Assembly: GCA_963966185.1 (NCBI GenBank)
Contig: CAWZYM010000188.1
Location: 189,501-253,500, forward strand
DNA: 64,000 nt
Direction: 5' to 3'
Origin: Rhabditoides inermis
Taxonomy: Eukaryota > Nematoda > Chromadorea > Rhabditida > Rhabditidae
In this document: one piece after another, positions 32,377 through 44,636 of the stretch
Layout: each line of letters starts with the position of its first letter
How positions within the stretch are numbered: the first letter of the stretch is position 1
Translations under genes and position numbers: made by a program
Notes under the pieces: generated by a model
What the model was told of the DNA's origin: nothing
The model's database searches: none
Seen by the model: only the letters and a program-made list of their open reading frames with translations

Positions 32377-35300
32377 TCCTCCCTTGCTCACCTGGTCCTT
32401 CCCGACCTTGACCGGCTCGGTGAGCACTGTCCAGATGACGGACTCGGAGTAGGGAGGGGTGGTCAGAGAGCCCAGGTACGTGACGAAGTCGCGGTCGTCT
32501 GGAAGAAGTACGTTTAGAGATACGATTAGAGATACGTTTAGGAATACGTTTAGAGATACGTTTAGAATACGTTTAGAAAGACGTTAAGAGGACTAGGTGA
32601 CAAAGTCGCTGTCGTCTAGAACAATGCGTTTAGGAATACGTTTATGTAGTGACAGTTTCTTCTTTTCGAGATACGTTTCACATTTATACTTTTTAACGCT
32701 TTTTGCAATACGTTTCAGCTAGCGGGTAAGTCACGGAAAGCAACTGCGTGAATAATACGTGCACGTGGCCATCTCAATGCTCGAAAAATTCCAAATTATA
32801 ACGAAGTACTTGCTCTATTTACTTTAAAAAAAACAACAAATAATTAAACGCATACAAATTAAATAAATAAACACAATTAAACAAATAAATGAACTCACGC
32901 TTAGGCAGGAGCTTCTCGAGGCTGAAATCGGCGGGCATAGCAGCGGAGCTGGTCTGAAAAGGAAACAGTACAAAAACCCAGCTACCGTATACGGTATACC
33001 GTACCGTATACCAAATTCAGTCTACCGTACCTTGCACTCGATGGCGGACAGAATCGAGTCGAACAGCGGCTGGTAGTCGTTGTTGTGCTCGCCCTCCTGG
33101 AAAATAGAGAGTACAGTAATCCCACCGTAACCCGATTCAATCTACAGTACCCCTACCGTACCTGGATGAACACGCCGAGGACGGCGAGTCCGTCGGCCGC
33201 CTCAGCCGCCTCCTCGAACGTCTTGTAGGTGGTGTTCCAGAAGACGAAGTGGACCTGAAGATATTTATTGATTATTGATTTATTGATTTATTGACATTGT
33301 ACAAACATCAGACATCAATGTAAGATTTTGATCCTGAACTTTTGCATGACATGTTGTTGCGAGTGCGAGTTCTAGGTTACTAACACCTCCGAAAACATGT
33401 TGACTAGACACTAGACTTGCATTTCTGAGGGAGAGCCGCTCGCGCTTTTATTCAATTCTCGCACGCTGTGAGGTGTATTGGAAATGATTGACGCGGGTTT
33501 GTATTGAGGGTTTGGACTTTGCAAAAAGGTGCCCCGCGGCGTCATATTGAGTGCGAGAGAGAGGGAGATGGAGAGAGAGAGAGAGAGAGAGAATATGCTG
33601 GCATGCGCGTGGCGAGACTACATTTTCCCGACCGCGGGCGCTGGCAAGCAAAAAGCAAAAATCAGGAATCCAAAGCCCGTGGTGTCTCTCTCCCCAGTGA
33701 AAGAGAGAGAGAGAGAGAGAGAGAGAGAACCCAAAAACCCAAAAATGCGAACCCAAAAAAATCTAATTCCGCAAACAGTAGTTATCAAAACAGTGCGTCT
33801 AATTCACTGTGTCAAACATACAACTTCCGCCTACAGTAATCAGTAACACAACATATAACCAAAATTCAAAATACAGTACTCCTAAAGTTCAAAGTCCCGT
33901 ACCTCTCCATACAAATTCAAACTACAGTACTCCCGCAATTCCAAGTCCCGTACCTCTCCATACAAATTCAAACTACAGTACGCTCAAAATTCAACCTACA
34001 GTACCTCTCCGGACATGGCCTTTCCGTCGAGGAGGTGCTCGGAGCCGCAGCTGCCGTCGTGGGACCAATGCGCGTGGAACTGCGCCAGACGGAACACGGC
34101 CGGCAGGTGCGAGCCGGTGAAGGCTGCAAGTTGTTTGTTTGTTTGTTTGTTTGTTTGTTTGTTTGTTTGTTTGTTTGTTTGTTTGTTTGTTTGTTTGTTT
34201 GTTTGTTTGTTTGTTTGTTTGTTTGTTTGTTTGTTTGTTTGTTTGTTTGTTTGTTTGTTTGTTTGTTTGTTTGTTTGTTTGTTTGTTTGTTTGTTTGTTT
34301 GTTTGTTTGTTTGTTTGTTTGTTTGTTTGTTTGTTTGTTTGTTTGTTTGTTTGTTTGTTTGTTTGTTTGTTTGTTTGTTTGTTTGTTTGTTTGTTTGTTT
34401 GTTTGTTTGTTTGTTTGTTTGTTTGTTTGTTTGTTTGTTTGTTTGTTTGTTTGTTTGTTTGTTTGTTTGTTTGTTTGTTTACTTCTTTGTTTACTTGTTT
34501 GTTTGTTTGTTTACGTGTTTGCGAGTTGTATACTTTGTCGGGGTGCGAGTAATGTTGTTGATACAAGTTTTGTAGTAGACACGGAACTGTGTTGTGGAGA
34601 GTGTTTTAGAGATGTTTCCCCTGCCATGCGGTACAGTTATTCTAGATGTTTCGAGGCTCTGAATACTGGATACGCGACACACGCTAATCACGGCACGTGT
34701 TTTATGATGCCTAGTAAACCTAGTTATGCATCTGACACTGCGAGTCTGCGAGTTTCCTGTCGAAGTCTCTATTCAATTTGTGCTAACGTCGAGAATTCGT
34801 AATTTAATTACTTCTCTCTTTCCCTTTCTCTCTGTTTTCTACTCGTAAACATGTTTTTTTCAGTCTGTGATGCTTCGTGGGAATATTTTGCAATGATTTA
34901 TTCTGCGGAAACGGAGATTCATGTAACACGCTATTACGGTTACGTCGTTGAATGTGTGTTTTTCTCTGTTTTCTGTTCCTCTCCCTGATTAAGTTGTATT
35001 GTTGTACAGCAACAACTTTATTAGATTGTATTGTGTACTTTTCATACTCACAGCTTAAAGGTAAAGGTTGTTAGCTCCCTCTTGGATGTATATTTACCTT
35101 TACCCTTTTTCGAGTGAGAAAGACAACGTACCTAGCTTATACTGACTACCGTATTAGCAATTGTACCTACAGTACCCCGGGACCGAACTACCGTAGTCAC
35201 TCACTGGACGAGCAGTCGTCCTTGACCTCGACCATCCAGCCGGTCTTGGAGCACTTGACGACGTTGCAGTCGCCCTTCGTGTACTTCACCTCCATCGACT

Positions 35301-37095
35301 CGACCTGTAAAACACACTCCGTTCGCACAACGTTTTGAAAAAGGAACTCACAGAATGGGAAATCTCACGATGATTACTCACTGTTGCGAACCAACAACAG
35401 CGGTTAACATCATTAGATTCTACGTATTTTTATTAGTCTTCTTGATTTTTATCATGAAAATCGAATGTTGCCTTTTCGCTCATCCAGGGCGATGAAAGTG
35501 ACTCAAATGTGAAAATCCGCATTTTCCCGCTTCTTTAATAATAATAATAATAATATTTATTACCGCGTATACTATATATAGGGGAAAATGCGGATTTTCA
35601 CATTTGAGTCACTTTCATCGCCCTGGATGAGCGAAAAGGCAACATTCGATTTTCATGATAAAAATCAAGAAGACTAATAAAAATACGTAGAATCTAATGA
35701 TGTTAACCGCTGTTGTTGGTTCGAGGCGGAAAGTTCTCAGAAAATTCAAAATATGCAATTTTTTCCTTTTTCTTGCTCGTAACTTTTTCAAACTTGGTTT
35801 TAACGAAAATTTGACTATATGAAAAGGGTCTTAGAATGTCAAGACAAATCGAAAAAGCTCTTAAAAAGTCAATTTGAACAAAAACTGACTGAATTGAGGT
35901 CATGGTCCCTTAACTGATCAAATTTGCATAATGGACCAAAACCACCTATACCATCGTGTATAGCACCCTCGAAAACCTTTGTGTGCACACAAGTAGCTCC
36001 TAGGTCCCACCTGCCCGAAATTCGTTCGATTCTTACGCGGATCGTGTGATATACGCGAATCTCTCTCTCCCTCTCTCTCCCCTCACTCGCTCTCTCTCTC
36101 CCTCTATCCCTCTCTCTCCCTCTCTCCTCTCTCTCTCCCTCCCTTCCTCCCCATCCCCCTCTCACCTGGCAGGTATCCGGATCGTGGCACACCTCATCCG
36201 AGCGGATGTCGATGGGAGACTGACGGCGCTGCGTGACCTTGGCTGAAAAAAATATTTTAGCAATTGTGATTTCCTCTAAAGTCTAATAATAATATTAAAA
36301 TATTTACCGTGTGTACATGAGGAAGTTATTTACCGTGTGCACATGAGGAAAACAGGGCAAAACAGAGATCTATTGCATACTTGTCAATTGTATTCCCTAC
36401 CGCACCTACATAGTATGTATGTTTCCTAGCGACCTAGACTCACTGATATATGAATTTAACTCCTTTTTTCGAAAATTCCAATTCTGTGTTGCCTACGGCA
36501 CATGTGTTTATCAGCGTCAAACAATATGTGGCTTAGATGGCAATTTAACCACTTCGTATCTTCATAATACGCAGTTTCTAGTGCTTGGTGCACTCATTCC
36601 GCGATTAATCAGCTGCCATTCTGCCATTCTGACATCGGATCGCTGCGACCGAGCCGCGACGCGAATCGGATATGCGATGATTTGATAATACGGCTAAAGT
36701 TTGCTGAAACGCCGAGTAACTCGGCCCGAGTTTGCGGTGCACCGGAAGTGAAAAGTTAAAGTGCTCGCTTCGGCTAGCCCCCCGAGTTTCCGTAAACAGC
36801 CCCCGCGGACAAAGTGTCTCGTACATTATACTATCCCCCGAAAAACACAGAGGGCTAGTCCATAGGACAGCTTCCATGTCACTGCCCAGATAATCAATGC
36901 CACCAAAGCATGTTGCGCGTGTGCGCGCGTTGTGAAAAAGCGAATATGGCAACGAGATGGCCAAATATCGAGCAAGCTCTCACCCAAACAGTCGCACTCG
37001 CGCTTTTCCGGAGCCGACGGGCCAGGAATGTCGGATAACGTCTTGATTTCCAGATTTGGCCGGAATGGGGAGAAGGAGATGAACGGGACGCTCAT
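32108..37095 (-). CDS. Alpha-carbonic anhydrase CA-1 (intact, about 274 aa)
   Basis: Exons, right to left: 36984-37095 (start MSVPFISFSPFRPNLE), 36166-36242 (RRQSPIDIRSDEV), 35205-35304, 34005-34123 (LAQFHAHWSHDGSCGSEH), 33162-33254 (VHFVFWNTTYKT), 33031-33096, 32899-32953, 32392-32498 (TYLGSLTTPPYSESVIWTV) and 32108-32203 (stop TAA). All nine join in frame to 825 nt, close to the usual 260 residues. Both His of QFHAHW and the His of VHFVFWN bind zinc in this family, and the Thr of SLTTPP holds the zinc hydroxide. There is no signal peptide at this start, so the enzyme is predicted to be cytosolic, reversibly hydrating CO2. The position of the usual proton-shuttle His64 falls in DDCSSTFTGSH and appears replaced. 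A further upstream exon cannot be excluded. Confidence 0.92.
34131..34480. repeat. 350-bp (GTTT)n tetranucleotide array abutting a splice acceptor
   Basis: Uninterrupted GTTT units, (AAAC)n on the coding minus strand, end seven bases before the acceptor AG of CA-1 exon 4 (exon right edge 34123). Open frames across it are repeat artefacts. Confidence 0.98.
35387..35723. repeat. Long inverted repeat, 142-bp arms with 53-bp spacer, in a CA-1 intron
   Basis: Left arm 35387-35528 (begins CGAACCAACAACAGCGG) and right arm 35582-35723 (ends CCGCTGTTGTTGGTTCG) are reverse complements with no mismatch that I noticed. The spacer contains (ATA)n and GTATACTATATATA. The transcript would fold into a perfect hairpin. 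It may be a foldback transposon, although no target duplication was identified. Confidence 0.9.
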
Positions 37096-37184
37096 GAGGG
37101 AGCAGTGGCAGCAGAAGCGGGGTGGCTAATGCCGAGCGATGAAGGCGGCTCTCTCGAGTGACAACCAACACTCTCCCCCTCCGG

Positions 37185-37224
<40 letters not shown>

Positions 37225-37477
37225 GTCTCTAGCCGCCGGCTCTCCGCTCCCCTCACACTGTCTCGCCATCTCTCGCATTCGAGAGCCCGCCTTTCCAGGC
37301 GCGCAGTTTGCCACATGTTTCGCCTCGCGCTGGACTTCCGGGAAGTGTGGATTACTGCGGTACACGTACTCTTTCGCTCCACCTATTCCCGTCCGTTGTT
37401 TGCTCACTAGTCTCATCGCTGTTGCGAAAACGTTCGTAGCTTCAACTTGATCTCTGGTAACTGGTAATTATACTCAC

Positions 37478-39915
37478 TCATTTTTGCTGAAGCTGAAGTG
37501 GTGAGGGGATGAGAGCGGGGGCGCACTGAAAATGGGAAAAAATGAAAACTTTAGCAATGGCAATAAAGACCAAAATATGAATAGTATGACTATGGATGGG
37601 AAAAGGTGGCAGACACAGAGTCACAGAAGTGGCGTGAGAGCGATGAGTTGTTTTATATATAGGGAGGGGGGGTTGCAAGGTAAAAAAAAACACGAATATC
37701 GTGAATGGCAGACAAAGTTCTCATACTGCGTAAGGGCAGAGTCGTTTTATATTTACCAGTAGGTTTTGTGAGGTACAATGGGGTGATAAAGAGTTATGGG
37801 TGATAGGATAGGCTCGAATTCACGGACGCGATAATCGGATGAGTTTTGTCGGCGGTGCGCGCATAAAACGAATGGTATTACGCCTGGTTCTAGGAGACAG
37901 AGTGATCTCTGGCATAGAGAGGTCACATATGTGTTGTGCGCAAGGACATTTGCATACACACAACACACACAAGATAGCGAGACAATGAGAGACTGAGAGG
38001 TCAGACAGACAGCGGGCGGCAATAAATGCCAGTCTCCACCAGAGATCAGTGGGTATGGCGTATGGAGAGGGTGCGGTGGAATTGGTTTTTTCGGAGAGAT
38101 GTCATACCACGCGCTCCTCATTCTAAAACTCACCAGGAGCACGTCTAGTTCAGGTGACTGAGCTCTGTGAATCGCATTTTACACCTGCTATCTATCAATC
38201 ATATGAGCCAACTCGTCTTCCTGGTTCACGAAAAACTTTGGCAGATAACGCTGCGCTCAAAAGATCAACGACGTTGAACATGAGGAAAACGAGTGTTTGC
38301 ACGAAGAGTTTGGGTCATTAAACTACGGGGGGGATCGCTTTTAGTAGACAAACGGAGAGAGACCAGCATTTGTATGCTCGTCGGAGCTTTTTGAATCATC
38401 GCCGCCGTTTTCTGACATAGCGAGATCACATTGCGTCTCTCTCTTTGTTTTATAGACTCATTGCCATGCTTTATGGCCGGATTTCCACTACACATGATCT
38501 ATGGCAATGCCATATTTCCGCACTTCATTTTTGATAGCAGATGGTGCAAACGGCAAACAAAGAGGCGTGAAAGAGTGGAGACAGAACAAGAGAAAAAAGA
38601 ACGATCTCTGCAACGAAGCGAGAAAAGAAACGCGATTGATCGTGGGCAATCGGCAATTGGCAAAAGTTTCAGATCAGCAGCTCGCAACCAACATCAGATT
38701 GGCTTTGTGGACACCAACTAAGCTGAGCTCTGCCTTGGAAGCAAAAACAAAACATCTCCGACGAATAGAGAGAGGATATAGATGAATGCCTGTGTTGTGG
38801 CAAGGGTCATGGGATGGGGTAGCATCATTGGAGTTGAGGAGAAGCTCGTTGCCAGTTGCCCTTTGCACATGCAGGAAGTGGTCTGAGAGAGTCGGAGAGT
38901 GCATAAGCAGAGGGAAATGGAAGTAGAAGAATGGAAGAGAGCACGTCTGGATGTATACTGATCCTGAATGGGATATGATGGTCAGACGTGCATGCACATT
39001 TGAGAAACTATGAGCTCTCCCACCAGCGCAGACGATTTTTATATAGGGGAAGCGTCAACGCTTAGCATAGATCAGTCACCGCCCGAGACAGTACGCCGGC
39101 GGGGGAGGAGCAGACGATAGAGCGCGCGAGAGAGCGCGCGATCGGCGGAGGGCGGCGAGAGAAAGATGCGGAAACGCCCCACGTGTCTTTCTCTCTCGCG
39201 AAATAGCAGAGATCAAACGACGATCCACTTTCGGACACGAACGACAAGCTCCTCCTCTCACGTCGTCCTGACGTCATTCACAGATTCACATTCACAGTAG
39301 ATCGATCTACGAATAAGAGTCGCCTGATCGAAAGCGGATCAGCCGATCGCGCCGCCGCTGCATTTTTGACTATAAAATCAGTTTTTCTTTGGAAAATCAC
39401 ACCGCGCAGGGCGGATTAAAAGATTCTCTAATGCATTGATCACAACGGCGTTTGATCTGTACGTAGAATATTCAGGATTACGGTAGGCCAGGTTTTTTTT
39501 CCAGATTTTTCAAACTTTTTTCTGCGCTATTATGTTCGCGGTATGTGCTAACATTGCCCTCAAGGTCCGGCGCGCAGTTGGTTTTTTCATCCTTTGCACT
39601 TTCACCGAACTAGGAAATGTTTGCGGTGTTTACTCTAGCGCCAAACTACGCGTGGTCCCATAGTCGTCATAGCAATGCAATGCGGTTGCATGGCCACCAT
39701 TCATGTCCCTGTCCGTAGATCACACCATTTTACGAGTGTGAGTTTGTAGACCATGTTTGTGAAACGGTGAGTAGTAGGTATGCATCTTTGATCTATCCGA
39801 CAGCTACAGTAACCGCAGCTCCATTCATACCTGCTCTAGTTCCATAGATCGTTTTCTATCGTGTTTTGGCATCGCTTGTGGTCGTAACTTCGCGAAGCAA
39901 GGTACAAAGAAGGAG

Positions 39916-39954
<39 letters not shown>

Positions 39955-40287
39955 AGAGAGAGAGAGAGATAGAGAGAGAGAAGGATGACGAAAGACGTGA
40001 TCTTCGCTACTTTTCACCAAGGTCGTATATCAACGACACTTTACTTCAGTTCAAAGGGTGAGAGACGAGACCGGAGATTATTCAATAAACATCGGACTTG
40101 GTCATTGGCGGAAATGAATCTATATGCGATATGCCCTTTTGTTTGTCTGATGAATACATAAACACCTAGCGCAACACAAATTTTTCAGGTATCAATGACA
40201 ACGACTTTTTCGCAATAATTCGATCAAGCGATCTTTCGATCTTAGAAGGAGACGATCTTCTCCCGGTCACATGGCTCAATTCTATCT

Positions 40288-40337
<50 letters not shown>

Positions 40338-40507
40338 CTGAGCCTAATAGAATCGAACTCATTAGCGTGACTTTCCAGAAGATACCATACGTTCTCTGAA
40401 TCGAGCGATGTTTGGTAGATGCGATCTGACTCTGATTCAGTGATACTCCTTTTTCAGCAGAGTCGTCTTTGGGAGACGGTCGGAAGAGTGAGAGAGAGGA
40501 GAGAGAG

Positions 40508-40570
<63 letters not shown>

Positions 40571-41458
40571 GGTAGTCCTAATCACGCGCACGCGAAACAA
40601 AAAAAGAGTAAGCCCAATTTGGACGCAGACAAATCAGAGACTAGAAACTTTCGAGATAATCCCATAAAAATTCAGAGAAGCGGAACTCACGATTGTAGTG
40701 ACCGCTGATTTGCAAAGCGATCTGAAAAAAGGACGTTACAGTGTGTGTCATAGAAGAGTTCGGAAATTTGGAAGAAACGTAGGATCGGCACATCTCTATT
40801 CCACTGCGGAACACAGAGACAGATTCAGGAAACGGGGACGGAATAAAATCATGGAATAATGAGAATAGATTGCCTCAAGTCTCCGTATAGTACGCATAAG
40901 CCGCATAGTAATAAGTTCCTGAATCCTTTACTTTCACTGGTACCTTTTACAGTGTGTAAAAGAAACATATACAACTTATCAAGCACAGGAAAGGATCTTG
41001 AGCGTCATTCACCTTTTTGGGCACAGGCGCTTTCTTTGCTGTCTTGACGGACTGCTTGGATATGGACTTGGCAGCAGTGGGATAGAGCCTCGCCATTTCT
41101 GCCTTGATCCAGCATTTCTGAAAAACGTTTTCTATAATATTTTTCTCCTGATTTTTTTCATTCTGTCTCTTTATGTTTTTAATATTTTTGTCAATTGCAA
41201 TTCCTCATGTTTTACAATTAATCACTAGCAATGTACATACTTTTTTGAAAACAATTGGCTACAATCTTGCATCTATGAGTGCTGAGACAAGAACAACTGA
41301 AACATCTTGCATTATGCGACTCGAGTATTGGAATTTCGGAATCCATCGCATTCAAATTCAAATGAGCTTTTCATAAACCGACGCAATTCTCATTTCGCGC
41401 CTATTTTCATTGCTATTGCAGAGATCGCAGAGGGCCATTCACACACATTGCGTACACA

Positions 41459-41495
<37 letters not shown>

Positions 41496-41564
41496 ATCTC
41501 TCTCCCTCTCCCCCTCTCTCTCATCTCTCACAATCAATCTCCTCTCCCGCCAGCTGACCAACTT

Positions 41565-41604
<40 letters not shown>

Positions 41605-41968
41605 CTCTCTCTCCCGAGTCTCTCCCACTCTATTCAGCCACATAAAATAATCGAACTAAAGTGCTGCCACCGACCGCCTCGAGCCTGCTATTAGCTATGC
41701 GTGCATGCTATATTGATTACGAGGTTTGTAGCAGTTGTACTATTTATAGTATTTATAAACTGTATATAAATGTAGTTGACTCGCTATTTGTGTTCCAGAC
41801 ATATGAGAGACAAGTGGTTAGAAAGGCATAGCTTTTTTCGACAGAACTGTGAGAGTATGGAACTTTTCAAGTCAGATGAAACTATTAAATCATAAAACTC
41901 ACCGCTTTCACGTGACTCACTCCGCCTTTCTGCCTTGGCGCTCTCGGTTTACCTCCGGATTTCGCCAT
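37478..41968 (-). CDS. Tentative small basic-protein gene (five exons, about 92 aa)
   Basis: Exons, right to left: 41903-41968 (MAKSGGKPRAPRQKGGVSHV), 41013-41117 (KCWIKAEMARLYPTAAKS, then KQSVKTAKKAPVPKK), 40691-40721 (IALQISGHYN), 38134-38162 (QSPELDVLL) and 37478-37525 (CAPALIPSPLQLQQK-stop). Each has AG/GT borders and the phases 0, 0, 1, 0 fit, which is the only support; the last two exons are short and could be chance. The N-terminus is Lys/Arg/Gly rich, as in nucleic-acid-binding or ribosome-associated proteins. I do not recognise the family. Its 3' end lies about 380 bp from the CA-1 start codon on the same strand. Confidence 0.4.
38170..40685. other. Intron or intergenic stretch with microsatellites
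   Basis: Contains GA repeats at 39919-39980 and 40494-40568 and a CT repeat at 40291-40334. No exon with homology was recognised. If the tentative minus-strand gene is real this is its third intron plus flanks. Confidence 0.5.
41461..41612. repeat. CT-rich microsatellite cluster
   Basis: Two (CT)n runs (about 41461-41491 and 41566-41612) with pyrimidine-rich DNA between them, in the first intron of the tentative basic-protein gene. Confidence 0.95.
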
Positions 41969-42114
41969 GTTTTCTATCTGCAACGACGAAATCGAAATGA
42001 AATGCACGCTGCGAATGACGTCATCGAAACATACCCGGCGATTTGCGAACATCAAAACACTACACATTACGCTATTATGTATTTCAGAGTTGAGTAGACA
42101 AGACAGGCACGCAA

Positions 42115-42117
<3 letters not shown>

Positions 42118-42191
<74 letters not shown>
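42118..42191. repeat. (AC)n microsatellite
   Basis: About 74 bp of uninterrupted AC dinucleotides. Nothing coding is visible between 41970 and 42950 apart from CT tracts at 42552-42590 and a GA tract at 42850-42875. Confidence 0.97.
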
Positions 42192-42197
<6 letters not shown>

Positions 42198-42949
42198 TCT
42201 AACACTTCAATGTGATGGCGGAGTGCAAGACTGCAAGGCACAGACACCGAATCAGAATCAGGAATCCATTAGTCTATGTTTGAACAATGGATGAAAAAGG
42301 ACTGTGAGTGCTGGAAGCGCCTGTGGAAAAAAAGCGAAAGGAAAAGTGGAGGAAAATGGAGGCGAGGATGGCGGATTATCGAATTTCGCGCATCCGCGTT
42401 TTGGAGGAAAACGCATAAAGATTAATATTCATGAACGAAAACACATCAAAATGGAAAATTATTGAGTCTATTGAGCAAAATTCGTAGAAAGAGGGACGAG
42501 GGGGGGGACACTGGATAGCGAGACTCTTGCCTTCCGGCGGCACTCCCGTCGCTCTCTCTCTCTCTCTCTCTCTCCCTCTCTCACTCTCTCTTTTCACTCG
42601 CTGAGTTTAACAATTCACTGAGTGAAGCGCTAGAGAGGCATGTAAATTGTGTATGTGTGAATATCGCGTCTATGTTATGAACAAATAATAGTTATCGTAT
42701 GCATAGGTCTATTGAATGCACAAATTGCACGCGGATTGTGCGGAAACATGGGACATGGGTAATGGCTTTTGGAAAAAAGAGAAAAAAAGGATGAAGGATC
42801 TCTGGTTTCATTGCAGTGGGCTTTCCGGAATATTTGGGCACCTGTGGAGAGAGGGAGAGAGAGAGAGAGAGAGAGGGGGGGGGAGAGAGGGGCGCATAGT
42901 AAACGAGACGGCGTTGGCAAGTGGAAAGCGGATCCATATACCTATTACG

Positions 42950-44015
42950 TTTCATAGTCGAATTTGTAGCGGAAAAGATATAGAGTGAAAAATAACGTTA
43001 GCAGAGTGACTGTATGCGTAAATAACTGATGAGAGACTGCGAAACCACTTATGTGTAGCGAGGCAGAAGTGATTAGCCATTCCGACCATAACCATTTCGA
43101 AACGTGAAAGTGACGACTTCAAGTGGTTCTTGTAATCGCAAAGATCGTCACAAGGAAGCGTTTATATGTTAGCCACCACACTATGTAGACCAACCTCAGT
43201 GAGGAAATTAGAAATTAAAGAGAAGGGGGGATTGAAGTATGTATGCAAAATATTCAAAGAAGCCGTTTGACATTTGAGTGAACGACGGGAGTTTTTTTGT
43301 TGTTAAAAGTAGAATAGCGGTGATTGATGTAAAAAGTGGAGGGATAAGAGTGAGGCTGCTCGCTTACAAGACATCAGTGGTACACAATGACATCAATCAA
43401 GAAACGATCGGATAAACATCGGGATTAACGAGAACGACTCCAGTTATCAATGATCTGAAAAATGTGTTGTATAAATCTCCTTCTGTTCGTATCAATTATT
43501 GTTGTTTCAATATGTATTCATTGAAACACGGGCAAAATAACAAAAAGATGTTTGTTCATATTCACAGAGTCAATAGGTAAACAACAACGAGACAACAAAA
43601 CAACGAGTAAACTAACTACGGTGAGGTGAGCAGGGTGGGGGAACCGTAGAAGAAAACCGAGAGATGATTGAATCATATAAGTGGGAGATGGTGAGTAGTG
43701 AACATAGCAAAGCGGGGTGAGGTTGAAGTAGCAGTCAGTCCCATCGTAACTCCCTTCGCAACTGATTTCGAAACGTTTTCGAAACACAACAAAACAACGC
43801 GTTTCGGAGGCGTTTTGAAGATGCTGTTTCGAGGCTGACGACAACTTGACAGAAGTCGTAGTGTCTTCAGCGCAGTCGGTACTCGCACGTGGCCCGGCAC
43901 CTGAATGCAATGTTATGAACGTAGACAGATGAATCTTTTTTTCAGAACATTGGAATCTGGGAATTTGGAATATAGCCCGAACAGGACGTGAAGTCTCTCA
44001 TCTCTGTTACTTATC
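42950..44015 (-). repeat. Inverted duplicate of the methyltransferase 3' end (partner 51090-51885)
   Basis: Reverse complement of the last exon and 3' flank of the SUV39-type gene. The block from 43518 to 43910 keeps the same reading as 51189-51480, including the terminal coding exon at 43869-43902. Outside the central 600 bp the match continues with indels to about 42950 and 51885. It is isolated from the rest of that gene and cannot express a methyltransferase. Confidence 0.85.
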
Positions 44016-44060
44016 TCTCTCTCTCCCTCTCTCCCTCCCCCTCTCTCTCATCTCCCTCAC

Positions 44061-44597
44061 CGATATCCGTACTCGTCTCCGCTCCAGTGGAGTACACCTC
44101 CCGTTCGTTTTCGAGGTGCGAGTCCGAGACACTGCCTGCAACGTACAAGTATTCGAATATTCCATGTGTATTGCATGTGTTCGCATCCGGAACTGGTCAC
44201 TTCGCGGTGTCCTACCATGAACAGGACTCGCGCCGCACTGTTCCAGCCAAAGAGCTCCAATAGCCCACTGTAGGATTGTGTGTGCTTCTAGATAACCCAT
44301 CATGCTAACATTGCATACACATACATGTCGGAATCAGGCTGATAAACAAATCAACATTTCATGTGTTAATAAAAAGAACTGCCTGCCAGCGAATGATGAG
44401 AACATTTAGTGACTATTGATTGCACATTCATGATAAAACCACAATCCTAGTGATGGAAACGTAATGAACCCAACCTCAACACGTTCACTCCAGCTACAGT
44501 CGTACTTGTTGTTTATGACAAGTCCGGTCTTGTTGCGTATCCTCATCTCCTTGTCCGTGTTGCCCCAGTTGCCCCAACCGGACGTCTCTTCTTCGGG

Positions 44598-44636
<39 letters not shown>

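Noticed and set aside
34015..34802. Repetitive FVCL-type open frames and the reverse KQTN-type frame
   Set aside because: Translation of a (GTTT)n array in a CA-1 intron; no flanking conservation.
43518..43910. A 130-codon open frame as an independent gene
   Set aside because: It is the inverted copy of the methyltransferase 3' end read out of its coding frame; the same frame at 51189 overlaps the true terminal exon in another phase.
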